Shown: piece after piece, positions 15,607 through 24,747 of the stretch
How positions within the stretch are numbered: the first letter of the stretch is position 1
Layout of the letters: every line of letters starts with the position of its first letter
NCBI RefSeq assembly: GCF_904831005.1
Contig: NZ_LR882982.1
Coordinates: forward strand, 2,232,001-2,296,000
DNA from: Microbacterium hydrocarbonoxydans
GTDB taxonomy: Bacteria; Actinomycetota; Actinomycetes; Actinomycetales; Microbacteriaceae
Direction of reading: 5' to 3'
Length of the DNA stretch: 64,000 bases
Made by a program: the position numbers and the translations under genes
Notes under the pieces: generated by a model
Databases searched by the model: none
Seen by the model: the letters and a program-made list of their open reading frames with translations, nothing else
What the model was told of the DNA's origin: nothing

Positions 15607-16617
15607 TCAGCGGTGGCGGGCTTCGCGAGGGATCTCGTGCCAGACATCGACGGCGTCGTCGTCGCTCGTCCCGCCGGCTCGCGCACGGCCCACGATCGTG
15701 ACCGCGGTCTGCGGATCGCTCGCCGCGCGGATGATCCAGCGCTCCGCCTCGGCGCCGCGCAGCACCTCGGCCAGTTCATCGCGGATCTCTTCTCGACGAG
15801 TGCCGTCGACGTCTCCGAGCCCGCCTTCGTCGAACACCGTCACCACTGCCCCGCGCCGTCGAGCGTCGGCGATCGCATCGCGCACCGCGTCGTTCAGCAG
15901 GTCGGCCCCTCGAAGCTCGTCGCGCAGCCGACCCTCCGCCAGGCGCGCCTCCAGCCTCTCGTCGACATCGAGCGCGCCTCCGGTGGCCACTGCACGGCTC
16001 AGCACGGGGCCCGCCACGGCCAGAGCGAACTGGGTGCGCATCCTCCGCTCCCGCTGACGCACCTGCTGCGTGGCATGCCACGCCGAGACGGCCTGCTGGA
16101 TGCCCGCGAGACGCTCCGTGTCGCGCACCGCGCGATCCCAGAACATGACGAGCAGATGCGCGACCGCCGCCCACATGACCGAGCCGACGAGGCCGAGCGA
16201 GAGCGCATCGGCGACACCGAGGTAGATCGATGACTCGGCGGTGAGCACGACGATGATCGTCCACCCGATGACGAAGCGCCGTCGGACGATGCACACCACC
16301 GCCAGAACCCCCAGCGCGCCGATGTACCACGTCGCGAACGGCGCCCGCAGCGTCAGAGGATCGAGCGAGAGCGTGACGAGCACCGGGATGATCGCACCCG
16401 AGACGAGCGCGATGACCGCCGCCCACAGCGGCATTCTCACGACGATCGCCGAGTCCCACAGGATCGCGATGTTCACGACGACGAGGTAGAGACCGATCGC
16501 GGCGACCATGAGCAGCGGCCCGGTGGGCTGCTCGATCCACCAGATCCCCCGCGCGGCGAAGTACATCGCGAACCCTACGGCGAGCGAAGTGGCGACGCTG
16601 CGCACCGTCCTGTTCAT
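15607..16617 (-). CDS. Membrane protein related to sensor-kinase input/ATPase regions, no phospho-acceptor
   Basis: A 336-residue protein with about five to six N-terminal membrane helices and a C-terminal cytoplasmic part of ~180 residues (RRMRTQFALAVAGPVLSRAV onward). The layout copies that of the neighbouring histidine kinase, but I find no H-box and no N- or G-box, so it should not phosphorylate. The ATG at 16617 is chosen because it overlaps the kinase stop as ATGA; a GTG twelve bases upstream is the alternative. It is the last gene of response regulator-kinase-this gene and probably modulates that system, an inference from context only. Confidence 0.65.
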   Translation of the reverse strand: MNRTVRSVATSLAVGFAMYFAARGIWWIEQPTGPLLMVAAIGLYLVVVNIAILWDSAIVVRMPLWAAVIALVSGAIIPVLVTLSLDPLTLRAPFATWYIGALGVLAVVCIVRRRFVIGWTIIVVLTAESSIYLGVADALSLGLVGSVMWAAVAHLLVMFWDRAVRDTERLAGIQQAVSAWHATQQVRQRERRMRTQFALAVAGPVLSRAVATGGALDVDERLEARLAEGRLRDELRGADLLNDAVRDAIADARRRGAVVTVFDEGGLGDVDGTRREEIRDELAEVLRGAEAERWIIRAASDPQTAVTIVGRARAGGTSDDDAVDVWHEIPREARHR

Positions 16618-17849
16618 GAGCGCACCCACCCGAGCGAGACCGTGGTTCCCGACTCATCCGACTCGATCTCGGCAGTGCCTGCCACACCGGCCATGCGGGC
16701 GAGGATGGACGCGCGGATGCCGAGGCGGTCCTGACCGATCGCCGTGAGATCGAAGCCTGCCCCCGCGTCCGAGATCGTCACGGTGATGCCCTCATCACCC
16801 CGCCCCTCGGCGATGATGTGCAGCCCACGTCCGTGCGCGTGCGTCACCGCGTTGCCGAGCGCCTGCCGTGCGGCGAGCACGAGCGCCCTGGCCACACGTC
16901 CGGGGATCAGACCGGCTCCGCCCCGCTCTTCGACGATGGCATCCGCCCCGAGCTCGGACAGCGCGCGGCGCAGCTCGACCACGATCTGCGCCGCGGCGAC
17001 GGGCTCGTCGCTGCCCTCCTGGGCGACGGCCGCCTCGGTGTTCGCGAGTCGGGTGAGAGCCTCCCGTGCCATGCCGACCGCGAGTTCTCGGGCTCGCTCG
17101 CCCTCTGCCCGCTCCGCGGCGATGAGCGCCGCCAGGACGCTGTCGTGCATGAGCGCCGACATCGCGACGCGCTCCTCCTCGGCCGCAGCCGCCGCAGCGG
17201 CTGCCGAGTACGAGGACACCGCCTGCGCTCGCGCCTCGTCGACGCCCGCGGCGACCGATCGGAACATCCACCCCAGCGCGACGATGACGATGCCGAGGAT
17301 CAGGGTGAACGAGACGTCGAACGCGGTCGTCACCCAGAACTCCGGAGAGAAGTCGCCTTCGACGAGTCGCACGTAGCCGTAGACGAACGGCAGACCGACC
17401 GCCCACGTGAACTGCAGCCAGAGCGGGAATGCGAGCATCGCCGCCACGACGCCGACGTTGACCAGGAAGAAGATCCACGGCTGCTCCGACGCTGCCCCGT
17501 CTCCCACCCCGACGATGGTCGGCCAGGCGCCGAGCGCCAGCACGTAGGCGACCGCGAAGATGCCGGACGCCGTGCGCACGCCGCGCCCGACCACGCAGGC
17601 GACCAGCATCGCGGTGAGGGGCAGCGAGACCGCGAGGAGGATCGCGATGCGCGGGGATTCGTCCCACGACATGGCCGTGACCGCCGCGATGAACGCCTGC
17701 ACGCCGAGCACCGCCGAACCGACCGCGACGACCGTCGCGAGGATGCGCTCCATCCGCTTGCCGGTGAAGCGCTCGAACTCGGTCTCCACGCTGCCCGGAG
17801 AGGGGATCTTGCTCCAGGCCCCGCGGATGCTGAGCGCGTCAGCGGGCAC
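16614..17849 (-). CDS. NarL-type sensor histidine kinase
   Basis: A 411-residue protein with roughly six membrane helices (residues ~35-210), an alanine-rich linker (SSYSAAAAAAAAEEE), and a HisKA_3-type dimerisation helix with MSALMHDSVLAAL, putting the phospho-acceptor at His235. The C-terminal HATPase domain keeps NAVTHAHG and DAGAGFD and GIRAS, the N- and G-box equivalents. Likely phosphorylates the adjacent LuxR-type regulator. The GTG start overlaps the regulator's end by 11 bases. The signal is unknown; no large extracellular domain is present, so a membrane or internal stimulus is plausible. Confidence 0.85.
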   Translation of the reverse strand: MPADALSIRGAWSKIPSPGSVETEFERFTGKRMERILATVVAVGSAVLGVQAFIAAVTAMSWDESPRIAILLAVSLPLTAMLVACVVGRGVRTASGIFAVAYVLALGAWPTIVGVGDGAASEQPWIFFLVNVGVVAAMLAFPLWLQFTWAVGLPFVYGYVRLVEGDFSPEFWVTTAFDVSFTLILGIVIVALGWMFRSVAAGVDEARAQAVSSYSAAAAAAAAEEERVAMSALMHDSVLAALIAAERAEGERARELAVGMAREALTRLANTEAAVAQEGSDEPVAAAQIVVELRRALSELGADAIVEERGGAGLIPGRVARALVLAARQALGNAVTHAHGRGLHIIAEGRGDEGITVTISDAGAGFDLTAIGQDRLGIRASILARMAGVAGTAEIESDESGTTVSLGWVRS

Positions 17850-18501
17850 TCGGTGCCCCGTCTGCGGCGACGATGCCGTCCTCCATCGCTCGTCTCAGCA
17901 GATCGACCTTGGTCGGTGCCGGGCGCCCGACATCGACGTACTTGACGCGGATGCGGGTGATGTTCTCCTTGGCCGTCGAGTACGCGACGCCCAGACGCTC
18001 TGCCACGGCCTTCAGCGGCAGCCCCGTGGCGTAGAGGCGCAGCACTTCGCGCTCGCGGGTCGACAGCTGCGCGTCGGCGAAGTCGCGGTCTCCGTCGACG
18101 GCGCTCGCCCACTCGACGTTGTTGAGCGCCTCTCCCTGCGCCACGGTGCGGATCGCGTCGAGCACATCGTCCAGTGACGATGACTTGCTCACCACTCCCG
18201 CCGCCCCTGCGGCGAGCGCCTCGCGCACCGCCGCGGGCCTGTCGGCGACGCTGTGGATCACCACGCTCGCGCCGTCTGCGACAAGGGATGCCACGTTCTC
18301 GGTCACGGTCGTGCCGTCGCCGAGCGTGAGATCGAGCACCACGACATCGGCGGACGCGGCGGATGTGGCGAGGCGCCATTCGAGATAGGAGACGACGGTG
18401 CTGCCCGAGAACACCACGGACTGCTCACCGTCGCGAGCGCATGCCGCCTCGAGACCGAGGCGAACGGATTCGTGATCGTCGATCAGTGCGACCCTGCTCA
18501 T
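17839..18501 (-). CDS. NarL/LuxR family response regulator
   Basis: A 220-residue regulator. The receiver domain has acidic pocket IDDHES and phospho-acceptor Asp57 in VVVLDLTLGD; the C-terminal LuxR helix-turn-helix runs LSTREREVLRLYATGLPLKA then VAERLGVAYSTAKENI. It heads a three-gene operon with a kinase and a kinase-like membrane protein. The ATG has TAGGCT six bases upstream. Confidence 0.93.
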   Translation of the reverse strand: MSRVALIDDHESVRLGLEAACARDGEQSVVFSGSTVVSYLEWRLATSAASADVVVLDLTLGDGTTVTENVASLVADGASVVIHSVADRPAAVREALAAGAAGVVSKSSSLDDVLDAIRTVAQGEALNNVEWASAVDGDRDFADAQLSTREREVLRLYATGLPLKAVAERLGVAYSTAKENITRIRVKYVDVGRPAPTKVDLLRRAMEDGIVAADGAPSAR

Positions 18502-18507
18502 CCACCC

Positions 18508-18513
18508 AGCCTA
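18508..18513 (-). promoter_or_regulatory. Leaderless-type -10 element of the NarL-type two-component operon
   Basis: Minus-strand TAGGCT, six bases before the ATG at 18501. Confidence 0.6.
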
Positions 18514-18539
18514 GTGATTCGCGCGCACGTCGATCCCCG

Positions 18540-19769
18540 TCACCGCGTGAGCAGGGCGACGACCTCGAAATGATGCGAGTGCGGGAACAGGTCGAATCCG
18601 CGCAGAGTCCCCACGTTCCAGCCGTGCTCGCGGAAGGTTCCGAGGTCGCGCGCCAGGGCGACCGGGTCGCAGGCGACGTACGCGATCGCCTCGGGGGCGA
18701 GTGCGTCGAGCGCGTCGACCACCGCGCGTCCGGCACCTGACCTCGGGGGATCGAGGACCACGGCGCCCGCTCTCGTGCCCGCTGGAACCCCTGCGAGGTA
18801 GCGGTCGACGCGGGCCGTCACCGCGCTGACGGCGAGCGGTGCGAGGTTCTGCTGAGCGTGAGCCGTCGCGCGTCGGCTGGACTCGACCGTGACGATGTCG
18901 GTGCCGCCGAGGTCGGCGAGGGATGCGGCGAACAGGCCCACGCCGCCGTAGAGGTCGAAGTGCTTCTTGTCGGGGTCGACGTGTCCGTCGAGGACGCCGT
19001 AGACCGCGCCGTCGAGCACGGATGCAGCGCGCGGATGCACCTGCCAGAACCCGCCGGCGTCGACCCGGAACCGCCGATCGCCCACCTGCTCGTAGACGAC
19101 CTCCGGCGCGGGGCGTCGGCCCTGTCCGCGCGCAGGGCGCTCATCGAGTCGCGCGCGCCGGATGATCCGCACCTCGCCGTCGCCCGGTTCGACCAGGTCC
19201 ACACTGCCTGCGTCGCCGCCTGCGAGCCGGAGGGCCGCCTGAGAGATCGACGGACGAGCCAGCGGGTGGGAGCCGACGGGGATCACACGGTGGCTGCGCG
19301 CGGCGTAGGGGCCGACCTGTCCGTCATCGTCGACGTGGAGGGTGACCCTGGTGCGCCATCCGGTGCCGTCGGTCGAATCGACCGCCTCGATCTCGGGCGC
19401 CTCGAGCCCGGGACCGGCGAACCGATCGAGTGCCTCGGACAGGACCTGGCGCTTCAGCACACGCTGGTGGTCGAGGTCGATGTGACCGAGGTCGGCGCCG
19501 CCGGGGCGCTCGTCCGGGGCGCGCGTGACATCGGCTTCCGACCAGATGTGAGGGCGACGGTGCGGTGAGGCCTCGAGGACTTCGACGGTCTCGGCTCGCC
19601 AGAAGCTCTTCGACTCCCCCGTCGAATCCGCGGTCAGGCGCGCGCGCACGCGTTCTCCGGGGATCGCGTCGGACACGAACACGACGCGTCCCTCGTGTCG
19701 AGCGATGAAGGTACCGCCATGCGCGATGCCGGTGATGTCCAGATCGAGCAGGGCTGGGGAGGAAGTCAT
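18540..19769 (-). CDS. TrmA/RlmD-like class I SAM-dependent RNA (uracil-5) methyltransferase
   Basis: A 409-residue protein with an N-terminal TRAM RNA-binding domain (residues ~5-60), a central variable region and a C-terminal methyltransferase fold. The segments FDLYGGVGLFAASLADLGG (SAM binding), VLDPPRSGAG and YVACDPVALARDL match the m5U RNA methyltransferase family; the catalytic cysteine lies in VACDP, where many relatives have SCNP. Which RNA position it methylates is not predictable. Its start codon faces maf with only 23 bases between the two genes. Confidence 0.87.
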   Translation of the reverse strand: MTSSPALLDLDITGIAHGGTFIARHEGRVVFVSDAIPGERVRARLTADSTGESKSFWRAETVEVLEASPHRRPHIWSEADVTRAPDERPGGADLGHIDLDHQRVLKRQVLSEALDRFAGPGLEAPEIEAVDSTDGTGWRTRVTLHVDDDGQVGPYAARSHRVIPVGSHPLARPSISQAALRLAGGDAGSVDLVEPGDGEVRIIRRARLDERPARGQGRRPAPEVVYEQVGDRRFRVDAGGFWQVHPRAASVLDGAVYGVLDGHVDPDKKHFDLYGGVGLFAASLADLGGTDIVTVESSRRATAHAQQNLAPLAVSAVTARVDRYLAGVPAGTRAGAVVLDPPRSGAGRAVVDALDALAPEAIAYVACDPVALARDLGTFREHGWNVGTLRGFDLFPHSHHFEVVALLTR

Positions 19770-19775
19770 CCTTCG

Positions 19776-19785
19776 AGGATACGGT
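19776..19785. promoter_or_regulatory. Overlapping divergent -10 elements (RNA methyltransferase / maf)
   Basis: Minus-strand TATCCT (19781 down to 19776) is six bases from the methyltransferase ATG; plus-strand TACGGT (19780-19785) is seven bases from the maf ATG. The two hexamers share the central TA at 19780-19781. Confidence 0.6.
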
Positions 19786-19792
19786 GGTGAAC

Positions 19793-20431
19793 ATGCGCGT
19801 ATGCCTCGCCTCGACCTCCCCCGCCCGCCTGATGCTGCTCCGACAGGCCGGCATAGAGCCGCTCACGCAGGCTCCGGACGTGGACGAGGATGCCGTGGCC
19901 GCAGCGGCGGCTGCCGAACGAGGGTCCGATCTGCTCCCGGCCGAACTGGTGCTCCTGCTGGCCAGGGCCAAGGCGGCGGCGGTCGCTCATGGACTCGCGG
20001 CCGCAGGCGACTTCGACGGCATCGTCATCGGCGGCGATTCGATGTTCGCGTTGGGCGGGCGCGTATACGGCAAGCCCTACACGGCCGAGGAGGCCACGCG
20101 CCGCTGGATCGAGATGCGGGGGGCCACGGGCATCCTCCACTCGGGGCACTCGGTCTTCCGCGTCGCGCCGGGCGAGACCCCCGTCGAGGCCACGGCGACG
20201 GCCGAGGCCTCCGTGACCTTCGCCGACGACATCTCGGATGCCGAGATCGCCGCGTACGTCGCGTCGGGCGAGCCCCTGCACGTCGCCGGCGCCTTCACGG
20301 TCGACAGCCTCGGAGGCGCGTTCATCACCCGGGTCGAGGGCGACCCCTCGACGGTCGTGGGCATGTCGCTGTCGACGGTGCGTCGTCTCGCCGGCGAGCT
20401 CGGCGTGGAGTGGACCGACCTCTGGTCGTAG
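19793..20431 (+). CDS. maf: Maf family nucleotide pyrophosphatase
   Basis: A 212-residue Maf/ham1-like protein that hydrolyses non-canonical or modified NTPs such as dTTP/UTP analogues. The N-terminal CLASTSPARLMLLRQAGI and the central GGDSMFALGGRVYGKP motif are diagnostic, and GDPSTVVG closes the active site. The ATG at 19793 is preferred to the GTG nine bases upstream because the family begins at this LAS motif. It precedes the acyl-CoA carboxylase alpha gene, a pairing often seen in actinobacteria. Confidence 0.92.
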   Translation: MRVCLASTSPARLMLLRQAGIEPLTQAPDVDEDAVAAAAAAERGSDLLPAELVLLLARAKAAAVAHGLAAAGDFDGIVIGGDSMFALGGRVYGKPYTAEEATRRWIEMRGATGILHSGHSVFRVAPGETPVEATATAEASVTFADDISDAEIAAYVASGEPLHVAGAFTVDSLGGAFITRVEGDPSTVVGMSLSTVRRLAGELGVEWTDLWS

Positions 20432-20496
20432 ACTCCCCTCCATGTTTCTCCCACTTTCTTGTGGAGAGTCGTCAAATGGATCGACTGCCTTCTCGC

Positions 20497-20502
20497 TAGG
20501 CT
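20497..20502 (+). promoter_or_regulatory. Leaderless-type -10 element of the carboxylase alpha gene
   Basis: TAGGCT is seven bases before the ATG at 20510; no ribosome binding site lies in between. Confidence 0.6.
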
Positions 20503-20509
20503 GACAACC

Positions 20510-22276
20510 ATGCCTGATATCGCCAAGGTGCTCATCGCCAACCGCGGCGAGATCGCCGTACGCATCATCCGTGCCGCTCGCGACTCGGGGATCGCCTCGG
20601 TCGCCGTGTACGCCGACCAGGATCGCGACGCTCTGCACACCCGCCTCGCCGACGAGGCCTTCTCGCTCGACGGAGCGACCAGCGCCGAGACCTATCTGCA
20701 GATCGAGAAGATCCTCTCGATCGCCCGCCGAGCCGGCGCAGACGCCGTGCACCCGGGCTACGGCTTCCTCGCCGAGAACGCCGAGTTCGCCCGAGCCGTG
20801 ATCGGCGCGGGAATGACCTGGATCGGCCCGTCTCCCGACGCCATCGAGGCGCTCGGCGACAAGGTCACGGCCCGTCATGTGGCCGAGAAGGTGGGCGCAC
20901 CCCTCGCTCCCGGCACGCCGGGTCCGGTCGCCGGAGCCGATGAGGTCATCGCCTTCGCGAAGGAGTTCGGTCTGCCGATCGCGATCAAAGCGGCATACGG
21001 CGGTGGTGGCCGCGGCCTCAAGGTCGCTCGCGAGCTCGACGAGGTCGCCGAGCTGTTCGAGTCCGCCACCCGCGAGGCCGTGACCGCGTTCGGCCGTGGC
21101 GAGTGCTTCGTCGAGAAGTACCTCGACAAGCCCCGACACGTCGAGACCCAGTGCCTGGCGGATGCCGAGGGCAACGTCGTCGTCATCTCGACGCGCGACT
21201 GCTCGCTCCAGCGTCGCCATCAGAAGCTGGTCGAGGAGGCGCCCGCGCCGTTCCTCACGGACGAGCAGAACGCCCAGCTGTACTCGGCGTCCAAGGCCAT
21301 CCTCAAAGAGGTCGGCTACGTGGGTGCCGGCACCTGCGAGTTCCTCATCGGCGCCGACGGCACCGTGTCGTTCCTCGAGGTCAACACCCGCCTGCAGGTC
21401 GAGCACCCGGTCTCCGAAGAGGTCACGGGCATCGATCTGGTGCGCGAGCAGTTCCGCATCGCGGCCGGCGGCATCATCGACTACGACGACCCCGCCCCGA
21501 CCGGACACTCGATCGAGTTCCGCATCAACGGCGAGGACCCGGGTCGCGGCTTCCTGCCCCAGCCCGGCCCCATCCACGTCTTCAAGACGTTCGGCGGACC
21601 CGGCATCCGCCTCGACTCGGGCGTCACCGCCGGAGACTCGGTCTCGGGTGCGTTCGACTCGCTGCTCGCGAAGATCATCGTCACGGGCAAGGACCGCGCC
21701 GAGGCTCTCGAGCGCTCCCGTCGCGCGCTCGACGAGTTCGAGGTCGCCGGCCTCCCGACCGTGCTGCCGTTCCACCGCAAGGTCGTGAACGACCCGGCCT
21801 TCACCGCCGAGAACGGCGAGTTCGGCGTCTTCACACGCTGGATCGAGACCGAGTTCGTGAACGACATCCCGGCGTGGGACGGCGAGCTCGAGTCGCCGAC
21901 CGCCGCCGAGAACCGCCACACCGTGGTCGTCGAGGTCGCCGGCAAGCGCCTCGAGGTGAGCCTGCCCGATCGCGTCGCCGTCGCGTCAGGCACCGTCGGC
22001 CGACCTGCGGCGGTGCCGCCGTCGCGTCGCAGCCACGCCACGTCGGTCAGCGCCGGCGCGTCGGGTGACGCGGTGAAGTCGCCGATGCAGGCCACGGTGG
22101 TCAAGGTCGCTGTCGTCGAGGGGCAGCAGGTCGTCAAGGGCGACCTCGTCGTGGTCCTCGAGGCGATGAAGATGGAGCAGCCGCTGCAGGCGCACAAGGA
22201 CGGCACGATCGGCAACATCGGCGCGATCGCCGGCGCCACCGTCTCGGCCGGTCACCAGCTGCTGACCATCAGCTGA
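20510..22276 (+). CDS. Acyl-CoA carboxylase alpha subunit (biotin carboxylase plus biotin carrier)
   Basis: A 588-residue biotin-dependent enzyme subunit. Biotin carboxylase occupies residues ~1-450 (start [22 protein letters not shown]-grasp glycine loop [11 protein letters not shown], and [14 protein letters not shown]). A linker rich in Ala/Ser/Pro leads to the biotinyl domain with EAMKMEQP; the biotin acceptor is Lys554. It carboxylates biotin for the carboxyltransferase encoded at 12064. Start chosen at the ATG after TAGGCT; an open upstream extension has no family match. Confidence 0.95.
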   Translation: MPDIAKVLIANRGEIAVRIIRAARDSGIASVAVYADQDRDALHTRLADEAFSLDGATSAETYLQIEKILSIARRAGADAVHPGYGFLAENAEFARAVIGAGMTWIGPSPDAIEALGDKVTARHVAEKVGAPLAPGTPGPVAGADEVIAFAKEFGLPIAIKAAYGGGGRGLKVARELDEVAELFESATREAVTAFGRGECFVEKYLDKPRHVETQCLADAEGNVVVISTRDCSLQRRHQKLVEEAPAPFLTDEQNAQLYSASKAILKEVGYVGAGTCEFLIGADGTVSFLEVNTRLQVEHPVSEEVTGIDLVREQFRIAAGGIIDYDDPAPTGHSIEFRINGEDPGRGFLPQPGPIHVFKTFGGPGIRLDSGVTAGDSVSGAFDSLLAKIIVTGKDRAEALERSRRALDEFEVAGLPTVLPFHRKVVNDPAFTAENGEFGVFTRWIETEFVNDIPAWDGELESPTAAENRHTVVVEVAGKRLEVSLPDRVAVASGTVGRPAAVPPSRRSHATSVSAGASGDAVKSPMQATVVKVAVVEGQQVVKGDLVVVLEAMKMEQPLQAHKDGTIGNIGAIAGATVSAGHQLLTIS

Positions 22277-22290
22277 CCCGCACCTCATGA

Positions 22291-22322
22291 CGAAGGCCCC
22301 CACCAGCAGGTGGGGGCCTTCG
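22291..22322 (+). terminator. Terminator of the carboxylase alpha gene
   Basis: A perfect 14-bp stem (CGAAGGCCCCCACC and complement) with an AGCA loop, 14 bases after the stop. Confidence 0.88.
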
Positions 22323-22329
22323 CGTTGTG

Positions 22330-23211
22330 TCAGAGGGCGGCGGCCGCTGCGCACCACTCGTCGAACAGTCGCTGCCCCGCCGCCGTGCCGAGCACCGCGC
22401 GCGCCGACGGCGAACGGTGCAGGCCGTGCAGAGCCGACCACACGACCTGCGGGTGGGCCTTCACCATCGCCGGTGCGACGGTGATCGTCGCGGACACCCG
22501 CTGTGCGTCCGTCGCGATCACCCTGCCGGGATCCACCCGGAGCCGGATCAGCGGAAGCTCGGGCATGCCTCGACGAGGTTCGGTCACGTCGGCATCCACG
22601 CGGCGGATCGCGTGCCACGGCACGTAGAGGGTCTCAGAGGCTCGGATCAGCAGCACCCCGTCCGGACCCATGCCCACCCCTGCCGGCCCGCGCCGCAGCG
22701 AAGAGGAGCGCCGACGGGCGATGGCCGCGCGCACGGCCGCGTAGGCGAAAAGCGCGGCCGACGCAGCGAGCACCGCCACGCCCAGGAACGCCTCCGGTCG
22801 CCCGGTCGCCCCGATCACGATCGCGACGACGGTCGCTGAACCCAGCACGAGCGCCCAGACGATGCACAGCAGCAGGATCGCGAGGTCGGCGCGCCGTTCG
22901 GACAGGAAATGCACGCGCACATCGGGCGTCCACCCCTGCTCGCGCGTCAGCGCCGTCGCCTCGACCACTCTCGCGCACCCCTGAGCGAACGGCCTGCGGA
23001 CACCCACCGCGAGAGCGGTCAGGCCGAACAAGGCGAGCGCGGCGCCCGACAACAGCGGCCCCGCGGCGCCTCCCGAGAATCCGACCATGCCCGCTGCGAG
23101 AACGAACAGGACGATGCCGACCCACAGCATCCGCGCGTTGCGGCGAGGTCGTCGCTCACCCCACCTCGCAGGCCATTCCTGCAGACTCGGTGCTGCGCTC
23201 TGGTCTGTCAC
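22330..23211 (-). CDS. Conserved-looking membrane protein of unknown function
   Basis: A 293-residue protein with an Arg-rich N-terminus (ERRPRRNAR), two helices near residues 28-70, and two more near 110-165, followed by a soluble C-terminal region (VGMGPDGVLLIRASETLYVP onward) whose beta pattern suggests a PH-like fold. No catalytic motif. The GTG start at 23211 has GGAG on the minus strand about nine bases upstream. It lies convergent to the carboxylase gene and just downstream of lpdA on the same strand. I do not recognise the family. Confidence 0.6.
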   Translation of the reverse strand: MTDQSAAPSLQEWPARWGERRPRRNARMLWVGIVLFVLAAGMVGFSGGAAGPLLSGAALALFGLTALAVGVRRPFAQGCARVVEATALTREQGWTPDVRVHFLSERRADLAILLLCIVWALVLGSATVVAIVIGATGRPEAFLGVAVLAASAALFAYAAVRAAIARRRSSSLRRGPAGVGMGPDGVLLIRASETLYVPWHAIRRVDADVTEPRRGMPELPLIRLRVDPGRVIATDAQRVSATITVAPAMVKAHPQVVWSALHGLHRSPSARAVLGTAAGQRLFDEWCAAAAAL

Positions 23212-23244
23212 TGTGACTTCTCCGGGACGATGGGCGGCAGAACC

Positions 23245-24690
23245 CTACGAGATCTTCGCGTTCACCAGGTGCATCGCGCGACTCGCATCCGTGATGCTGC
23301 TCGACAGCGAGGGGTAGGCGGCGAACACGCGCGACACCTGATCGACCGTGAGTCGACGCTCGACGGCGACCGCGATCGGATAGATCAGCTCGGAGGCCTT
23401 CGGTCCCACGATCACCCCGCCGATCACCGTTCCCGACCCCTTGCGCGCGATCAGCTTCACGAAGCCGTCCTTGATGCCCATCATCTTCGCGCGGGGGTTC
23501 GCCGCGAGAGGGAGCTTGTAGACGAGGCCGTCGGCCACACCGTCCTCGACATCCTTCTCGGAGTAGCCCACGGTCGCGATCTCGGGGGCAGTGAAGATGT
23601 TGGAGGTGATCTTGATCAGCTCGAGCGGGATGACGATGTCGCCCAGCGCGTGGAACACCGCCGTGCGTCCCTGCATGGACGCGACGGAGGCCAGCGGGAA
23701 GAAGTTCGTGCAGTCCCCCACCGCGTAGACGTTCGGGACCGAGGTGCGGGCCACGCGGTTCACGCGCACGTGTCCGGACTCATCGAGCTCGACGCCCGCA
23801 TCTTCGAGGCCGATGCCTGCGGTGTTCGGAATGGATCCCACAGCCATGAGGCAGTGGCTGCCGTCGACCGTGCGGCCGTCCGAGAGGGTCGCCGTCACAC
23901 CGTTCTTCGTGACCTCGACCTTCTCGGCGCGAGCTTTGGAGAGCACCGTCATTCCGCCGCGCGTGAAGACCTTCTCGAGCACTCGTGCAGCATCCTGGTC
24001 CTCGCCGGGCAACACCTGATCGCGGCTCGAGATCAGCGTCACCTTGGCACCCAGGTTCATGTAGGCCGACGCGAACTCGGCGCCCGTCACACCGGAGCCG
24101 ACGACGATGAGGTGCTCGGGCAGCGCCTTCATGTCGTACAGCTGCGTCCAGGTGAGGATGCGCTTGCCGTCGGGCTTCGCCGAATCGAGCTCGCGTGGCG
24201 AAGCGCCGACGGCGACAATGATCGTGTCGGCCTCGATGCGGTCGAAGTCCGTGCCGCCCTGTCCGGTCGAGACGACGATCGCGTTGGGTCCCTCGAGCCG
24301 TCCGTGGCCCGAGAGGATGCGCACGCCCGCCTCGAGCAGCGCCGAGCGCATGTCCTCTGACTGCTGACCGGCGAGGGCGATGAGTCGCTTGTTCACCGCT
24401 GCGAGGTTGATCGCGATCTCGGGCTTGAGCGGTTTGCCGTGCTCGCCCTTCGCGAAGAACTGCACCCCGAGGTCGGAGGCCTCCGAGATCGCGATCGCGG
24501 CATCGGCCGTGGCGATCAGGCTCTTGGAGGGCACGACGTCTGTGAGCACCGCGGCACCACCGACACCCACGCGCTCGACCAGGGTCACCTCGGCTCCGAG
24601 CTGGGCCGCGGCGAGTGCCGCCTCGTAGCCGCCGGGACCGCCGCCGAGCACGGCGACGCGCTGAGTGCGCTCAAAAGGGGTGGAAGACAT
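23245..24690 (-). CDS. LpdA-type NAD(P)H-quinone dehydrogenase (redox-cysteine-less lipoamide dehydrogenase homologue)
   Basis: A 481-residue two-dinucleotide-binding flavoprotein. FAD site VAVLGGGPGGYEAAL, NAD(P) site VVGSGVTGAEFA, and the second FAD motif VYAVGDCTN are present, with the C-terminal dimerisation domain. Where true lipoamide dehydrogenases have the CxxxxC disulfide, this protein reads GVGGAAVLTDVVPSK, with no cysteine. That is the pattern of the mycobacterial LpdA (Rv3303c) quinone reductase group, so lipoamide dehydrogenase activity should not be expected. The start is the ATG at 24690 or one nine bases upstream; a longer upstream frame is noise antisense to the pnp promoter. 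Confidence 0.88.
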   Translation of the reverse strand: MSSTPFERTQRVAVLGGGPGGYEAALAAAQLGAEVTLVERVGVGGAAVLTDVVPSKSLIATADAAIAISEASDLGVQFFAKGEHGKPLKPEIAINLAAVNKRLIALAGQQSEDMRSALLEAGVRILSGHGRLEGPNAIVVSTGQGGTDFDRIEADTIIVAVGASPRELDSAKPDGKRILTWTQLYDMKALPEHLIVVGSGVTGAEFASAYMNLGAKVTLISSRDQVLPGEDQDAARVLEKVFTRGGMTVLSKARAEKVEVTKNGVTATLSDGRTVDGSHCLMAVGSIPNTAGIGLEDAGVELDESGHVRVNRVARTSVPNVYAVGDCTNFFPLASVASMQGRTAVFHALGDIVIPLELIKITSNIFTAPEIATVGYSEKDVEDGVADGLVYKLPLAANPRAKMMGIKDGFVKLIARKGSGTVIGGVIVGPKASELIYPIAVAVERRLTVDQVSRVFAAYPSLSSSITDASRAMHLVNAKIS

Positions 24691-24735
24691 AGTTTCCATT
24701 CTCTCGCAATCCTGGCTCCGGAGCCTGCACCTTCC

Positions 24736-24741
24736 TAGAGT
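24736..24741 (+). promoter_or_regulatory. Leaderless-type -10 element of the purine nucleoside phosphorylase operon
   Basis: TAGAGT lies six bases before the ATG at 24748, 37 bases from the divergent lpdA start. Confidence 0.6.
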
Positions 24742-24747
24742 GGATCC

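Noticed and set aside
15498..15701. Small plus-strand ORF upstream of the kinase-like membrane gene
   Set aside because: It lies across the hairpin at 15501-15531, is very Arg/Pro-rich, and overlaps a better supported gene on the other strand.
19766..21919. Very long open frame on the minus strand opposite maf and the carboxylase alpha gene
   Set aside because: It is antisense to two genes with clear motifs, has no ribosome binding site or family signature, and its codon positions show the reverse of the normal GC3 bias. Long antisense frames are expected in such GC-rich DNA. The same applies to frames opposite the CDF gene (1416-2684), mtlR (27802-29880), mtlA (31919-33934) and sdhA (48780-50519).
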